A DNA stretch of 64,000 bases, taken from Wuchereria bancrofti. Taxonomy: Eukaryota; Nematoda; Chromadorea; Rhabditida; Onchocercidae. The stretch is taken from NCBI GenBank assembly GCA_005281725.1, contig SSBO01000004.1, forward strand, positions 620,001 through 684,000. The letters run 5' to 3'. Positions 43,278 through 55,616 of the stretch are shown here, one piece after another. A program made the position numbers and the translations under genes. Under the pieces are notes generated by a model. It was given only the letters and a program-made list of their open reading frames with translations, did no database searches and was not told the origin of the DNA. The stretch's first letter is position 1, and each line of letters begins with the position of its first letter.

Positions 43278-43772
43278 CTTTCCCCAATCTTCCACGTGAA
43301 ATTCCTTATTAGTTCATTTCAAAAATCGTACAGCTTCAAACTGATGAATTGCATGCAACGTGACTCACTCCTTTCAAGATGGAATTGATAAAAGCTAAAT
43401 GGATTTAACCCAAATTTGGACTACTCACCACCCCTAGGCTAAATGAAGACCCGAAATCTTTGCTCAACAGCTATGAGCAACTCAACACTGCTTACTTTTA
43501 TTTGAAAAATGTCCGTGCAAAACTCTTTCATGTTTTATTTTCGTTGCATGCCACTGTCTGCGAAATGAAAGAAACCTCAAGGGTTAAAGATGAACGTTTA
43601 CACGGCTATTGGGCTTAAGAAAGTGGGTGGTCATTTTATTTGTACCTTTTATTATGGATGCATTCCTTGTTTTGTTTTGTTTTTTCTTTTCTTTTTTTAT
43701 TTCTATTCATTCTTAAATAAATACTGTTGTTTAAGGTGCAATTGTATACATAAGGTGCAAGTTTTCATTTCG
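43278..43772. promoter_or_regulatory. Shared divergent promoter region of DNAJC9 and MVD genes
   Basis: The two start codons face away from each other across 495 bp. The stretch next to MVD (43660-43740) is rich in TTTTCTTTT tracts. No specific factor site was identified; the role is inferred from the layout. Confidence 0.5.
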
Positions 43773-46700
43773 ATGAGTTCGAATGATGGGAGTAATGGTC
43801 GTGTACGGGAAGTAAAAGTCATAGCACCAATCAATATCGCACTGGTCAAATATTGGGGCAAAAGAAATGAAGTATTTCTTTAAAGTGGTATTAAAAACAA
43901 ATCTTTTAATGCGACAGTGTTCAAGACATCTTTTATCAGAGTTTTTAGTTTTAGTCTCACAAAAAACGTTACCAATCCTTTAACTAGTACTAATCAGTCT
44001 TCAGATGATTAAAAGATTTATTAATTTAGAATAATTAGTACATTTGTAACAAAAATTGTTACCTTTACGTCTCATCCATTTCCAGGACCTTATGCTTCCA
44101 CTGAATGATTCCATCTCACTTTCTATCAATGATATATGTGCGAAAACACGGGTGCGAATAGGGTCATCGGTTAAGAAGGATTCAGTATCAATCAATGGTT
44201 CAGATGTGTGTTTTTCAAAGCATCCAGGGTTTCTTCGATGTTTTAAGGTGAGATTGTTTATTTTTATTGTAGCTATTGTTCATAATGCTTTGAAATATTT
44301 TTGTTATGGAAACAAACAAAAAAGAAAATTTAATTTAAGGAAGTAAGGAGGCTAATTCGAAAACGCTCCATTATATCGGAAACTGCAGGAAAATCAGAGG
44401 AGCATGACTATTTCAGCAAGTTTGAAGTCACTTTTATCTTTATTATTTTAGGCATTTGAGTGCATGTTTTTGTAATTGAGATTCTTATGATTACTATCAG
44501 CCATACACGTACAAATATTATTTGTTTTCATGATTTTTTAAGAAGTTTTGTTTTTTTTTTCGTGGTGGAATTTTAGCTTAATAAATTGTTCGTATTTGGT
44601 TGTTTGAGGTTGTCTCCGAAACAAGTTTTCCTATTGAAGCAGGACTTGCTTCATCAGCGGCTGGTTTTGCAGCTATTGCGTATGGTCTTGGGCAGATTTA
44701 CCAGTTAAATATTAGCGACATTATTCGTGTTGCTAGGATGGGTAAGTATGCTATGTTGTTTTGCTTTTTCCAGTCTGAATTATCATTATACTCTGAATAA
44801 TTATCTTTATGTAATTTTGTTAAAACAATATTTTGAATTTATTCCTGATTAAAGTGATAACTGGTAATTTAAGGTTGCCGTAGTGATTTTGAAGTGTTCA
44901 CAAAATGAATTGAGACTGGATAACTATTCAGGCTCTGGAAGTGCATGTCGGAGTATCTTAAGTGGTCTTGTACATTGGAAGGCAGGTACTGCAGAAGATG
45001 GTACCGACTGCACTTGTGAAGTCTGCTTTTTTCTTCCAATTTTTATAATTTTTCATGGTTTCTTTTTGTTTAGGAATGCAAGATTTTAAGGAACAGTCGC
45101 TAGTAATGCATAATTGAAGATGAAAGATGTGATCTACATTATAATTCCCAACCAAGAGTATCGATCAAATAAGTCTTTTCAGACAGTTTTCCCAGAAGAT
45201 TATTGGCCCACTTTGAGGTCACTAATTTTGGTAACGTCACATGATGCAAAGAAAGTTAGTAGTTCTAATGGTATGCAATCAACTGTTAAAACTTCAAAAT
45301 TATTGCAAGCTAGGATGGATATTGTGCCTGAACAAATAATGAAGTATGTTCCGAATATTTTTTCGTTAGTATGAAAAGCTTTATTGTTGCTTAAGTCTCA
45401 ACAATATTTATGGGTGATTCTGTTTGATTGGGATACATTTTTATTAATTGAAGACATTTTAACAGGAGTGTTATTGCAGGTTAAAAAATGCTTTTCGTGA
45501 CAGGGATTTCAGGCAATTAGCCGAAGTAATAATGTCGGATAGTGGACAATTGCATGCCCTGTGTATGGATACCATGCCATCCCTTAGGGTATTTTTTTTT
45601 TTAAATTGCAGTTGCAAAAGTGGTGCAAGTAGAATCAAGAGGCAGTCGAGAAAGGTACTGCACTTCAAATCTGGAACTAAAATTTATCACTGTATGAGTT
45701 GATCCTTATTATAAGTCCTGACTGATTTGAATCATAATACTTCAAAAAATGATTGATTGATTGTTTTGCAATGTATTTTAAATATATTTTAAGTGCGAAA
45801 CTGGATCAAGAACATGTCCCCTACATACTTCCAAAATATATAGGGAGCATTTTTTCAGTTGAATACTTTTGTATTTAAAATCAGTCTTCTAACTGTGGTC
45901 ATTAACGTTAACATTTTTAAGCACTTAATTAAATTAGTCAAAGGAGGATGAAACTTTAATATAACTACAATGAATAGTAATGTGAAGCATTTAAAATTCA
46001 AAAAATTTATTAATTTCAGTACTTGAATGATAATTCTTGGTACCTTATGCAACTTATTCATGCTCTTAATAGACATTGCAAAGATACGAAAGTGGCTTAT
46101 ACGTTTGATGCTGGTCCGAATTGCTGTTTATTTTTGGAATCTGTTAACGTGCCGTTAATTCTGGCTGCTGTCAATAAATATTGCAAATTACCATCTGATC
46201 TCATAGGTGTGCAATCTTCCGCCTCATCATTTATGTATTTTTAACAACAAAAAAAAAACTCCCTCAAATCCAATTTTCGGTCTTGCAAAATAGTCCCTAT
46301 AGAATGTGCTGAACCTCATTTCACTTTTCAATACGTTGCAATTTACGAATGAATAGCTAGAACGTTTTTATTCTCAACGTTTTTATAACGCTTAAGCCAT
46401 ATGATGCTACAAAAGAAATTAAGGCCAAATTTGGCAAGGAGGTCAAGCGTAGATTAAGTTCGATACTATAGAAATCCCAGTTTAATGAAGTAAGAAGTGT
46501 CACATATTTGAATCATCAAACCAGGGTAATGCGACAAAGAATAAATTCTGCTTCATATCTTTAAATTATTTGCATAGAATCATTTTGCTATACGAAAAGT
46601 TTTGGATGTAATTGTCAGTTTTGTCAAGTATCCGTATAACAGAAAATACTCACTATTTATTAATTTTTATTGGGTCATGACATTTCACTTTGGTTATATA

Positions 46701-46933
46701 GTGAACAACTTCTTTCCAAAACAAATCATTTTGCAGAACGGGTAGGAGAGTACCCTGTTGCATTTGAATATGGGAATTTGAAAAGTTTGGTGGAAGAAGA
46801 GCAGAAAAATCTGGTGTTATTCGAATCTATACATGACCAGGAGAACAACGAGATTGAACCGTTGGATGGTGTTGTCAAGGATATCTTTCTTAGTTGTGTA
46901 GGCGCTGGACCATTCTTAGCGGAGAGCAGATAG
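43773..46933 (+). CDS. Diphosphomevalonate decarboxylase
   Basis: Nine exons, 43773-43871, 44086-44247, 44340-44426, 44609-44741, 44932-45020, 45183-45343, 45480-45588, 46020-46206 and 46737-46933, join in frame to 407 residues, close to other eukaryotic enzymes. It belongs to the GHMP kinase superfamily. Key motifs are IALVKYWGK (about residues 22-30), [11 protein letters not shown], the ATP-binding loop SSAAGFAA (131-138), GSGSACRS, the substrate segment [16 protein letters not shown], and FDAGPN with the catalytic Asp at about 310. The end has CVGAGPF. The enzyme converts mevalonate 5-diphosphate to isopentenyl diphosphate with ATP, the last step of the mevalonate pathway. Nematodes cannot make sterols but need isoprenoids for prenylation, dolichol and ubiquinone. 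An in-frame extension upstream to 43590 is Phe-rich and not family-like; the Met at 43773 gives the expected N-terminus. Confidence 0.95.
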
Positions 46934-47948
46934 ATACTTGATGTTATACTAAATTTTTCGGTCAATTTTTAGATTTAATTTTACATTTTACTACATTTAT
47001 AATTATGTTAGAACACCGAAGAAGCTTTATATGCCTCACCACTCTATATTTTCTTGATGGCACGTTATTTTTAATTGATAGTGAAGTCACAGCTAAGATT
47101 ATTGCGAATTATTTTTGCTATATTTCTGTTTTTCCAAAAAAAACTATGTCACTATATGCCATATATCTTTTGGAAGATTTCGTATTGCAAAATCTTTAAA
47201 CTTGCTTGCTTCATTTCCCTTTTCATAACTGTTTGTCAGTTGGTAGTTTTTTTTTTTTTTTTTTATTTCAAGAATACATGATATGAGTTTATGAATACTT
47301 TTTACAAAATAACTGTTCCGTAAAATAACTCTTCCGTAAATTCCGATTTTGTAAAATTCTTAATTTCTCCTGCTATACTCTATAACATTCTGTGAAATGG
47401 TTTCAATTTTATACCACATAATCACTGATATTTGATATGCAATTGTTTAATGAATGTAAAATCTTTCAGTTGGAGACATTAAAGTCAAGGGAATAAGTGT
47501 TCTGCAGAACAATAGAGCCAATAATTACAGGAATGAATAATCAGTTGGTATCTCCTGTTGAAGATAAGGAAATATAATAGTACCAACCTTAGGAAATAAT
47601 TATCGCATAATAATGCCATCGGTCATTATTTTATCGCTTATTAGTATTAGTTTTGGTAGAAACTTTCATTGTAACCAGTCTCTGGAACCAACCTAAAGAC
47701 AGCGAATATTATCAACCATACCTATTGATAAGAGAGATCTGCTTGTGGTGCTCACTCATTCATACCACTTTTTATTTCGAAAGACCCGTTGCAGTTTCGT
47801 TTGCACTCTTTAATAATCAGTTTATTCGAATAATAATGATGTAAATAACACGAGAGACCAACAATATTTACAAAAGAAGGAGTAATATTGGAGTGTTTCA
47901 AACAATAGTGATTTGGAAACGATGACACTGATTACGGCCTTGGTACAT
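46934..47948. other. Intergenic between MVD and collagen 1 (convergent)
   Basis: About 1 kb without a gene. It holds a poly-T run (about 47247-47264). Confidence 0.5.
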
Positions 47949-49646
47949 TTAGAATCCAGAAGGCATCCTTGGAACTAAAAGTACATTGTACAATAATTCA
48001 ATTATTACTTACAAAAGCTTTCAGTTGTGATGATACAAAATTTCAGTGATTTAAAAAGACTAAACGCTAAAGAAAACCAGAAACGTACTTGGACAGTGTT
48101 TACAGGTACCGCGTTCTCCAAGTTCGCCTGGGGCACCACGTTGACCTATTTTTCCAGGCCGTCCTTCTGGTCCTGGTTGTCCCGTCTCCCCAAGCAGTCC
48201 AGGAGGTCCCGGAAAGGATTGTCCATCTGGTCCGGAAATACCTTTAGGACCAGGTGGCCCTTGTGGACCTTGAAGACCAGGTGGTTCTTGTGATCCGGTC
48301 ATATAGATGATACGACCCGGCGCCCCTCGAGTTCCGGGTGGTCCAGTTCTTCCAGGCTTTCCGATTGCCCCAGGTTGTCCTACCGTTCCCTAAAAAGCAG
48401 CACTTAGATGTAGTAACCGATATGATAAGAAATTTGAAATTATTTAACTGATATGATTTCTTAGCAACAATACGTTTTTTCCATACAATTATATATGTAT
48501 TCCTCTTTTTATAACGTTTCATAGATTGATCACATTTCATAAAAAAGGAAGTTTAATATGCGTACCGTTTCGCCGCGCACTCCATCTTTGGGCAGATCTC
48601 CTGGTGTACCTTTTGGTCCTGGTGGACCTTTTGGTCCCATGCTACCGGATATACCAGGACGTCCCGGAGGACAAATAAGACAAAGATCGGCATGCACTGC
48701 TGGTTTTACGTGACCATCAACACCATTTTTCCCATCTTTGCCATTGATTCCATCTTTTCCGTCATTGCCAGGATCTCCTTCAGGTCCGAGAGGTCCTGCT
48801 GGCCCCTAAATTATGAAAATGTCATAATATATAATTCATTTTGAGTTTTCAGTATTTTGTCTCCTTTCCTGGTATGAACTCGTGTGATTTAGGAACTTTG
48901 TAATTTAATGAAATTTAACTTAACCTGATTGCAAGTGCAACAAGTATTCAAATCTGCATTGATCACAGCAGCAGAGACATGTTCATACTCTTGATTACTA
49001 TTTTCATTGGTTGGCACCCAATGACCAAACATCCATTCTCGCTTTAAACGTCGCATACTTGCCAACTGCAATCCAGACATTTCGGCAAGCATATTGCGTG
49101 AGCGTGACTGCAATTCCATTACTACTCAGAATTTACGTTTTTGGATAATTTTGACGTATATGTAATAGCTTAAATCAATCAGTGATTATAAAAGAGCTAA
49201 AAGATTAAAAGTAGTGATTCGTCAGCAAAGCGGTTAACACGATTGTTTTAAGTAATTGAAACATAATCTCGCATGGTAACGAATACGGAAACATGGAATT
49301 GTTCCTGAATCTTACGGCAGAGGAAGTAAGAGTAGCTTCAAATATTCAGATGTATTAACTCTCTAATTGATGCATACTCTTAATATACAGATCTGTATGT
49401 AGCATGGAGTAGGGAGACGTGCTTTTTACCAGTTATTGTAAAATTTAAGAAATAATTTCACACCTTGCAATATTCTGTTTCATCGGTAATGTGGCTATGA
49501 AGTGATTGCACATAAGAATGCAGTGTTGGTAGAGTAATTACTGCAGCAATAATGGCTGCTGTTGAGAATGCACATGCAAGAACTGCTAATCGGCGCAAAT
49601 GTTGCTGTTCCAAATCTTCCTTCCCACACCTTGTCGATATCGACAT
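47949..49646 (-). CDS. Cuticle collagen 1 of a divergent pair
   Basis: Five exons on the minus strand, 49464-49646, 48925-49107, 48566-48805, 48089-48389 and 47949-47974, join in frame to 310 residues. The N-terminal nematode cuticle collagen domain has a hydrophobic segment ([20 protein letters not shown], residues about 19-38). A furin/BLI-4-type cleavage site RLKR lies at about 81-84, followed by EW and CCTC. Gly-X-Y repeats begin [10 protein letters not shown] and are broken by a non-collagenous stretch with CLIC, then resume and end with GTCKHC. The last exon adds IPRMPSGF, where most relatives end in a Tyr. Such proteins are secreted by the hypodermis, trimerise, are cross-linked through Cys and Tyr, and build the cuticle. 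All exon junctions match those of the second collagen at 52-54 kb in phase. Confidence 0.94.
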
Positions 49647-52258
49647 AATTGGATTTGATCTGAAAATAAAAGTGAAAATAATTCAAAACTGAACCTTCTT
49701 AGTTTCGATTTAAAATTCATTTTCCAGTCCAAATCAGTCATAGAAAATGACATTGTAGTAATGATTAATTTAATATTAAGAATTACAGAATGATTCTAAC
49801 AGTGAATTTAAATAACACAAATCTAGGAAGGACAGAATGACTAAATGTGATTAAAAGTTAAGATTGGAATGATGATAGAAAGAATGAATTTAAACAGGTT
49901 TATGAAACTAATTTGTTCAATTGTAATAAAATGGATAAAAATTCAAATTATAACATTTATAATATTTGAATAAAGTATGAAATTGGAAAGAAATATTCAT
50001 TAATTGAGGTCAGATCAGAAAGAATATCAAAAGATTAGAATTAGTAAAAGAAGTCATTAATAGCACCTTCCGTCCTTTCTACTTCCTTAATGACAAAATG
50101 TGTTTGCTGGGATAACTATTCGATACTGTTGCTAACCTCTGAGCGGACATTTTATTCTATTACAAATTTCATTTCTTCCATTTGGTTTATATTACTATTC
50201 TCTCTCCTATTGTATCGTATGGTATCAAAGACACCCACTCTCCGCATAGTATTTGAAACAAGATTTTATCGCACCCCGTGGATATATTGGGAATTCCGAG
50301 TAGCCTCTCCACAAGATACATTAATTTTCTTTAACATCTAAATGCAACAAATTGAAACTGTTTACTAAGATGGTAAGATAATATGAATTTGAAAGTTTAG
50401 GTTGAATGAAATGGAGAGTGAAATTATCGAAGTGGAATGTCACCTCAACTTGAGCCATCGAATCCACTGAACATTGGCCATGAGAAAAGGCAGATAATAT
50501 GACAGAAGAAAAACACATCAGAATTCCTGAAACATGCTTAATGAGATCTGTTGAGTGAGAAATGCTTGAGAAGAAGTGTCAGAAATGTTCCTATGATTGA
50601 GATACGAGAATCTGAGGAATTCCATCTGTAACTGGCAAGAATGTATGTTTAATATAGTCATGGACTATGACTAAGTAGCTCTACCCATTGTTCAAATATC
50701 GAAAGAATCTCGAGATCTTATTTGGAAATAACCTTTTTGTTGACTGTTGCTAAGCGGTGCAGGTTTAGCCAGGTGATGAAATTCAGTAAAGTTCAGATTG
50801 ATTGACCTCGATATTATATTATAATGGAGAATATATGTTCAGATGCCCTGCAAAAGCACATTAATAAATTAGTCCTGCGATGATCTTTTTATTTTGAGTA
50901 GTGTTTCTTCTTTGAATACTATTCATTATACCTCTTTTTATTCTCAATAATTGTTACTAGTAAACAATTTCATTAAATATCCATTGAAATTAGCCAGTCA
51001 AGAAATATTTGCTTCTTTTGAGGGTGACAGATGGGATATTCTATCAATTTACAGCATTTGTCATTGATCCGGAAGATTTTTAATTGTCTGAACACAGACA
51101 CTGTCATGAAATTATTTTGGCGACAGCGTACTAGTTACAATGCAGTCAAACACAACAATTTGCTGCTCATCCGAAAGATTTTTTAAAAAAAAAATTCGAT
51201 AATAATGAAATTTTGCATTAAAATGTTTAAATAGTTTGCTACTTTATTCAAATTTTCGAAACGAACAAAGATTAGTTTTGCTGAAAGCTCTTTTATATTT
51301 CGTTTCAATCATAACGCCGAATATACTTCTTCAAATAATGTTGAATTTTCTGGAAATTGTTATTAGATGAAAACTTCTGAAACAAGTAAGATATTAAAGA
51401 CTTTATGATATATATTTCTCACAACTACAACAGATTTTGCCGTATTAACAGCTAAAATCAAAGTATTTCACTCGAATTGAACTGAAGATATGGAACTCTC
51501 CACATAAGTTAATGTGATCATAAAGTTTATTTGTGTGAGTAATATCATGGAAATACGTTGATCATTTGCCTTTTTAAAAGTACCAAAGTAGGTCGTTCCT
51601 GCAATTCGTCTTCTCTTACTCTTAATTTCTACTTTGTGAAGATGGAATGAGCGTACATTGGTTGATCAGTTGATCTAATGCAATGAGATGCGAAATTGAG
51701 ACCTGTGTGACACAATTTAAATTCTAATTAAGAAAAAAAGGAACATAAAATAAAAAACAAAAGATAACATTTGACCTGAAAGTATCGTTTGACCCTTATG
51801 TCCACCTACTTTTGCTCCGCATCAATACTGTTTTTCACTGTTATTTCCTTGCATACCAATTGTTTTTTTTCAAATGGTTGCTTTCGCAAGAATTTTTATA
51901 AAGTGAAGTTTTCCAAAAGCGCCTTTGTCTTTTTCATTTCTTTTAAGTTCCATTTGAATAATTATAAGTTCCAAGGTGGCCACGTTTAAAATACTTAAAA
52001 CCTTGAAAAAATCTAAGTTAATAATATATTTGGTAAATGTCTATTATTAGTAATTTTCAATCTAATTTTTTTTTCTGAATAGTTTTTATAACTTTTTTTG
52101 CAAATATTGATAATTTTTAAATTTCGGCAATTTTTGTTAAATCTTGTGGATCTTTTTGAAATTTTGTCTGGAAAGAAAAAAAAAAAGAGTAATTTGTCAT
52201 CCGTTCAGGAACAGAATCAAAGCCTTAAGTTTTGCGCCAAACTTGACTTACTCATTGA
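49647..52258. other. Region between the divergent collagens
   Basis: About 2.6 kb separating the two collagen starts. No gene seen. It must contain the promoters of both collagens, but no specific site was identified. Confidence 0.45.
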
Positions 52259-54333
52259 ATGGAGTGGAAAATGCGGAAAGATTTAGAACATAATGAATAT
52301 CGCCAGATGCGACGAATTGTATTTCTTGCGGTTGTTGTTTCAACGGCTGCCGTCATCTCAGCAGTTATTACTTTACCGATGCTTTATGGTTTCATTCAGA
52401 CATTAGAAAATCATTTGTTGCTTGAGACTCATTTCTGCAAGGTAAAAATTTCATCAATGAAAAATTTTCAGTAACAAAGCTATTTTCTCTCAAAGCTCTA
52501 CAAAAATTGTATAAACTTAATGACTAAGGCAACTGAAGAGAAAGCAGAGACCATTTCATGAATTAGAAAAACATTTTTTTTTTACTCCTTAAAATATGAA
52601 TGAATAAATTCTATAGCAATATTAGCGACTAAAATTTAGAGATTGACGAAGCGCTAAATAAGCAAGTTTTAAGTGTTTTGGGGAGATTTAAAACAATGTT
52701 GAAATTAGATTAGAGAAATTAATACTGCAAAAGAACACACATATTGACATTAGCAATATTCATAACATATTTATAGTCTCGATCAAGTGATATGTGGTCA
52801 GAAATTACAGCACTTCAAATTGGCAAGAAGCTTTTCAGTCGGATTAAAAGGGAATGGTCATTTGGTAAATGGATGTCGTCGGGTAGTTTTTACGGAGATA
52901 CTGGTAATGATGGTGCTTCCAACAATGGTGATAATAGCAATAATTACGGCTCAATACCAATAGATCCACTGCTGAATGGTAATTACTATGGGCAGTGCTG
53001 CACATGTCACAAGGTGAATCATTAAGTTTCAATATTCTTTATTTTGGTAAGTGAAAAAATGGTTGAAGCAACTGAAAATGATTAATTTATAATCCTCCAA
53101 ATTATTGCTAAATGCTTAATGAATCGTTAAGATGTGTATCAGAAAAGAAGCAAAATGTATGAGAATTTTCAACTTGAAATTCTGAAACTAAAGAGGTAGT
53201 AGAATCACTTAATCTCTTTATTTATCTCTTCGTTTATCAACTTGCTAATTTGAAAATGCAAGAGAAATGATATTAAATTTCTCAGAGATTCAATTTATTT
53301 CATTCATTGATTGCATTACTTGCTAAAACGAATTTTCTTCCATTAGCAATACACATTTTTTATAAATAACACAGATTATTTAAATTTTCATCTAGAAAGT
53401 CCAAATGATTGGAAAAATTATTTTCTCAATACATTAAAGTCATAGTTACAGGGCGCTGCAGGACCACCTGGTCCAGAAGGTGAGGAAGGAAAAAAGGGTA
53501 TGGATGGATATCCGGGAAGAAACGGAAAACCAGGAAAAGACTCGAAAATTCCTTCATTTTTATTAAACAAGAATATGGAGGAGCAAGAACTGTGTATGGT
53601 TTGTCCACCAGGTCCTCGAGGACATCCTGGTCCTATAGGACCCAAAGGACCTCCAGGTCCTAAAGGAGGACCTGGCAATCGCGGAAATGATGGGGAAAAC
53701 GGTGAAGAGGTTAGCTTTATATTTCTCTGAAATACACAGTCAATATTATTCGTAATTATTCATTAGTTAAATATTTTAAAATTGCTGTGCAGTTAGTAAA
53801 TTTCGCTGCAATTTCGCTTCAGGGATTAGCTGGGCAAGCAGGTCCTAAGGGTCGTCCGGGACAGCCGGGAAAACCAGGTACGCGTGGTGTACCCGGGCGA
53901 TTAATCCATATACCAGGACCTCTTGGTCCGGATGGACCAAGAGGTGAGTTCGGTGATCTAGGTCCGAAGGGTGTATCTGGTGTTGACGGCATCTCCTACC
54001 CAGGTCCACCTGGTGAACCAGGTAATGATGGTAAGAATGGATTGGAAGGAAAACAAGGATTGCGTGGATCTGCGGGTCCCCCAGGTGAAGATGGTCAACA
54101 AGGCAGTTGTGACCACTGTCCTGGTAAACAATTTTCCTATTCTGATTACTTAGGGTAAATTTTTTTTTTTCATCCCAACAACACTGGGAATTCCAGAAAT
54201 GGAATAATTGAAAAAATTTCAAAAATGAAGCAAATTAAAATTAGTAGTTAAAAATCAGCATAAATCTTTTTCCTTCTCAATATTCGAATATCAACGAATC
54301 TTTTCAGCTCCGCGATTACCACCAGGATACTAA
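52259..54333 (+). CDS. Cuticle collagen 2 of a divergent pair
   Basis: Five exons, 52259-52441, 52777-53013, 53452-53709, 53823-54123 and 54308-54333, join in frame to 334 residues. The layout equals collagen 1: N-terminal hydrophobic segment ([20 protein letters not shown]), cleavage site RIKR at about 83-86 followed by EW, QCCTC before the first Gly-X-Y block, an interruption with CMVC, then a long Gly-X-Y block ending GSCDHC and the terminal APRLPPGY. It differs by an Asn/Gly/Ser-rich insert in exon 2 (about 91-115) and a longer interruption in exon 3. Exons 1, 4 and 5 have exactly the same lengths as in collagen 1 (183, 301 and 26 bases). This supports the Met at 52259 rather than the in-frame Met at 52271. 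It is a structural cuticle protein secreted by the hypodermis. Confidence 0.94.
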
Positions 54334-55616
54334 AATTTGAAACCTGAAAGAAGTTTCAAGAATTAAACAAAAATTTGTTTATCAGAGCTACCCTGCATTC
54401 AGAGCTACTTTAAACTTCAGAATTATTTATTCGTTTATATATTTATTTCAGAAAACAGTATCACATTACTCATTACTTAATCATTTACTTTTTCACAACC
54501 ATTTTTTTTGCTTTTTCATCTTAAAGTTTAACTCTTAAAGCGTACAAAAAACTCTGGAAAGTTGGGTTAAGAAATACTTTAAAAAAGATGTTTTGAGTTT
54601 TTTTTACCCAACCTTCGAGAGTTTTTCGTATATTTAAAAGTTATGCGTCCATTTTATCGAGTGATAATTTAATGCAAATTATTGGTTGATTTGCACAATT
54701 CAGTTGTTGTTATGTATTTCAATATTATAAAATTCGCTGCAAGTACTATTTTTGCTAGGAAAGGAAAGTATTTAGTTTTACAAGCAAGAACAATCACAGC
54801 AAAAATGGTTTTACAGATAAAAATTACAACTATCAATGAGTTGTGTCATTTCGATTAATCGATAAAGATTTGGAAGTAAAATTTTTGTAAAACTTTAATT
54901 TATTCTTCAAAATCAATCTACCTGAACTGAAATCTCGTCCTTTACCCTTTCTTGCTCAACTAATACAATATAACGAAAAGCAATGACAGATGAAGAAAGA
55001 TATGATAACGAAATAAACATAACACATCGATGACAAATGATACCTTCAACAACGCTCAATGAGAATCAAAATAATATACAGATGACTGATACGTTCAACG
55101 GAATTACATATTTGTAATAGCGAAAGCCATAACTGCTAATGCAGCAGATAATTGAGAGTTAGACATAAATTTAAACAGAAAATCAATCACAATTAGAATG
55201 TAAATCTGAATAGTAATAAATTTTTATATGATGATGACGAATATAAGGAGTTTTTAATCTGAAAAGTTTAATTAAAAGAAAGATTAATTAAAACATTGGT
55301 GAGTAGACAGAAGGAAAGGATAATGCAAATTGACAAATCCAATCAATACATTCAAAAACAGTTTACTGGCAATAAAAAAAATTCAGAAATCAATATTATG
55401 CTATAAATAATGTAATGTTATTGCTACATATCAAATAGGAAACGGCTGAAAGGGTAGAAATACATTCTAACTTATTTACAACACTGACCCAAAAGGTAGG
55501 TAAACATAAATATATAAATTGAGGATATCCCGTCCAGAGAATAAATACACCGAGACAATGCTTGAAATTATAATTAAATTCTTGTAAAATCATATTTGCT
55601 TTCTACTGCTTCATTT
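54334..55616. other. Intergenic between collagen 2 and the glutamate transporter (convergent)
   Basis: No gene seen. It contains an inverted repeat (54529-54643) described separately. Confidence 0.5.
54529..54643. repeat. Inverted repeat, arms about 40 bp, loop about 33 bp
   Basis: The left arm (54529-54570) contains CAAAAAACTCTGGAAAGTTGGGTTAA. The right arm (54604-54643) is its reverse complement with a few mismatches and one gap (contains TTACCCAACCTTCGAGAGTTTTT). The sequence could fold into a long hairpin and lies about 200 bp after the collagen 2 stop. Confidence 0.8.

Noticed and set aside
43590..43772. N-terminal extension of the MVD frame
   Set aside because: It codes for Phe/Tyr/Cys-rich peptide unlike the family; the family N-terminus is fully present from 43773.
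48027..54222. Opposite-strand open frames across both collagens
   Set aside because: Gly-X-Y coding sequence has few stops on the other strand; the frames have no domain and no splice logic.
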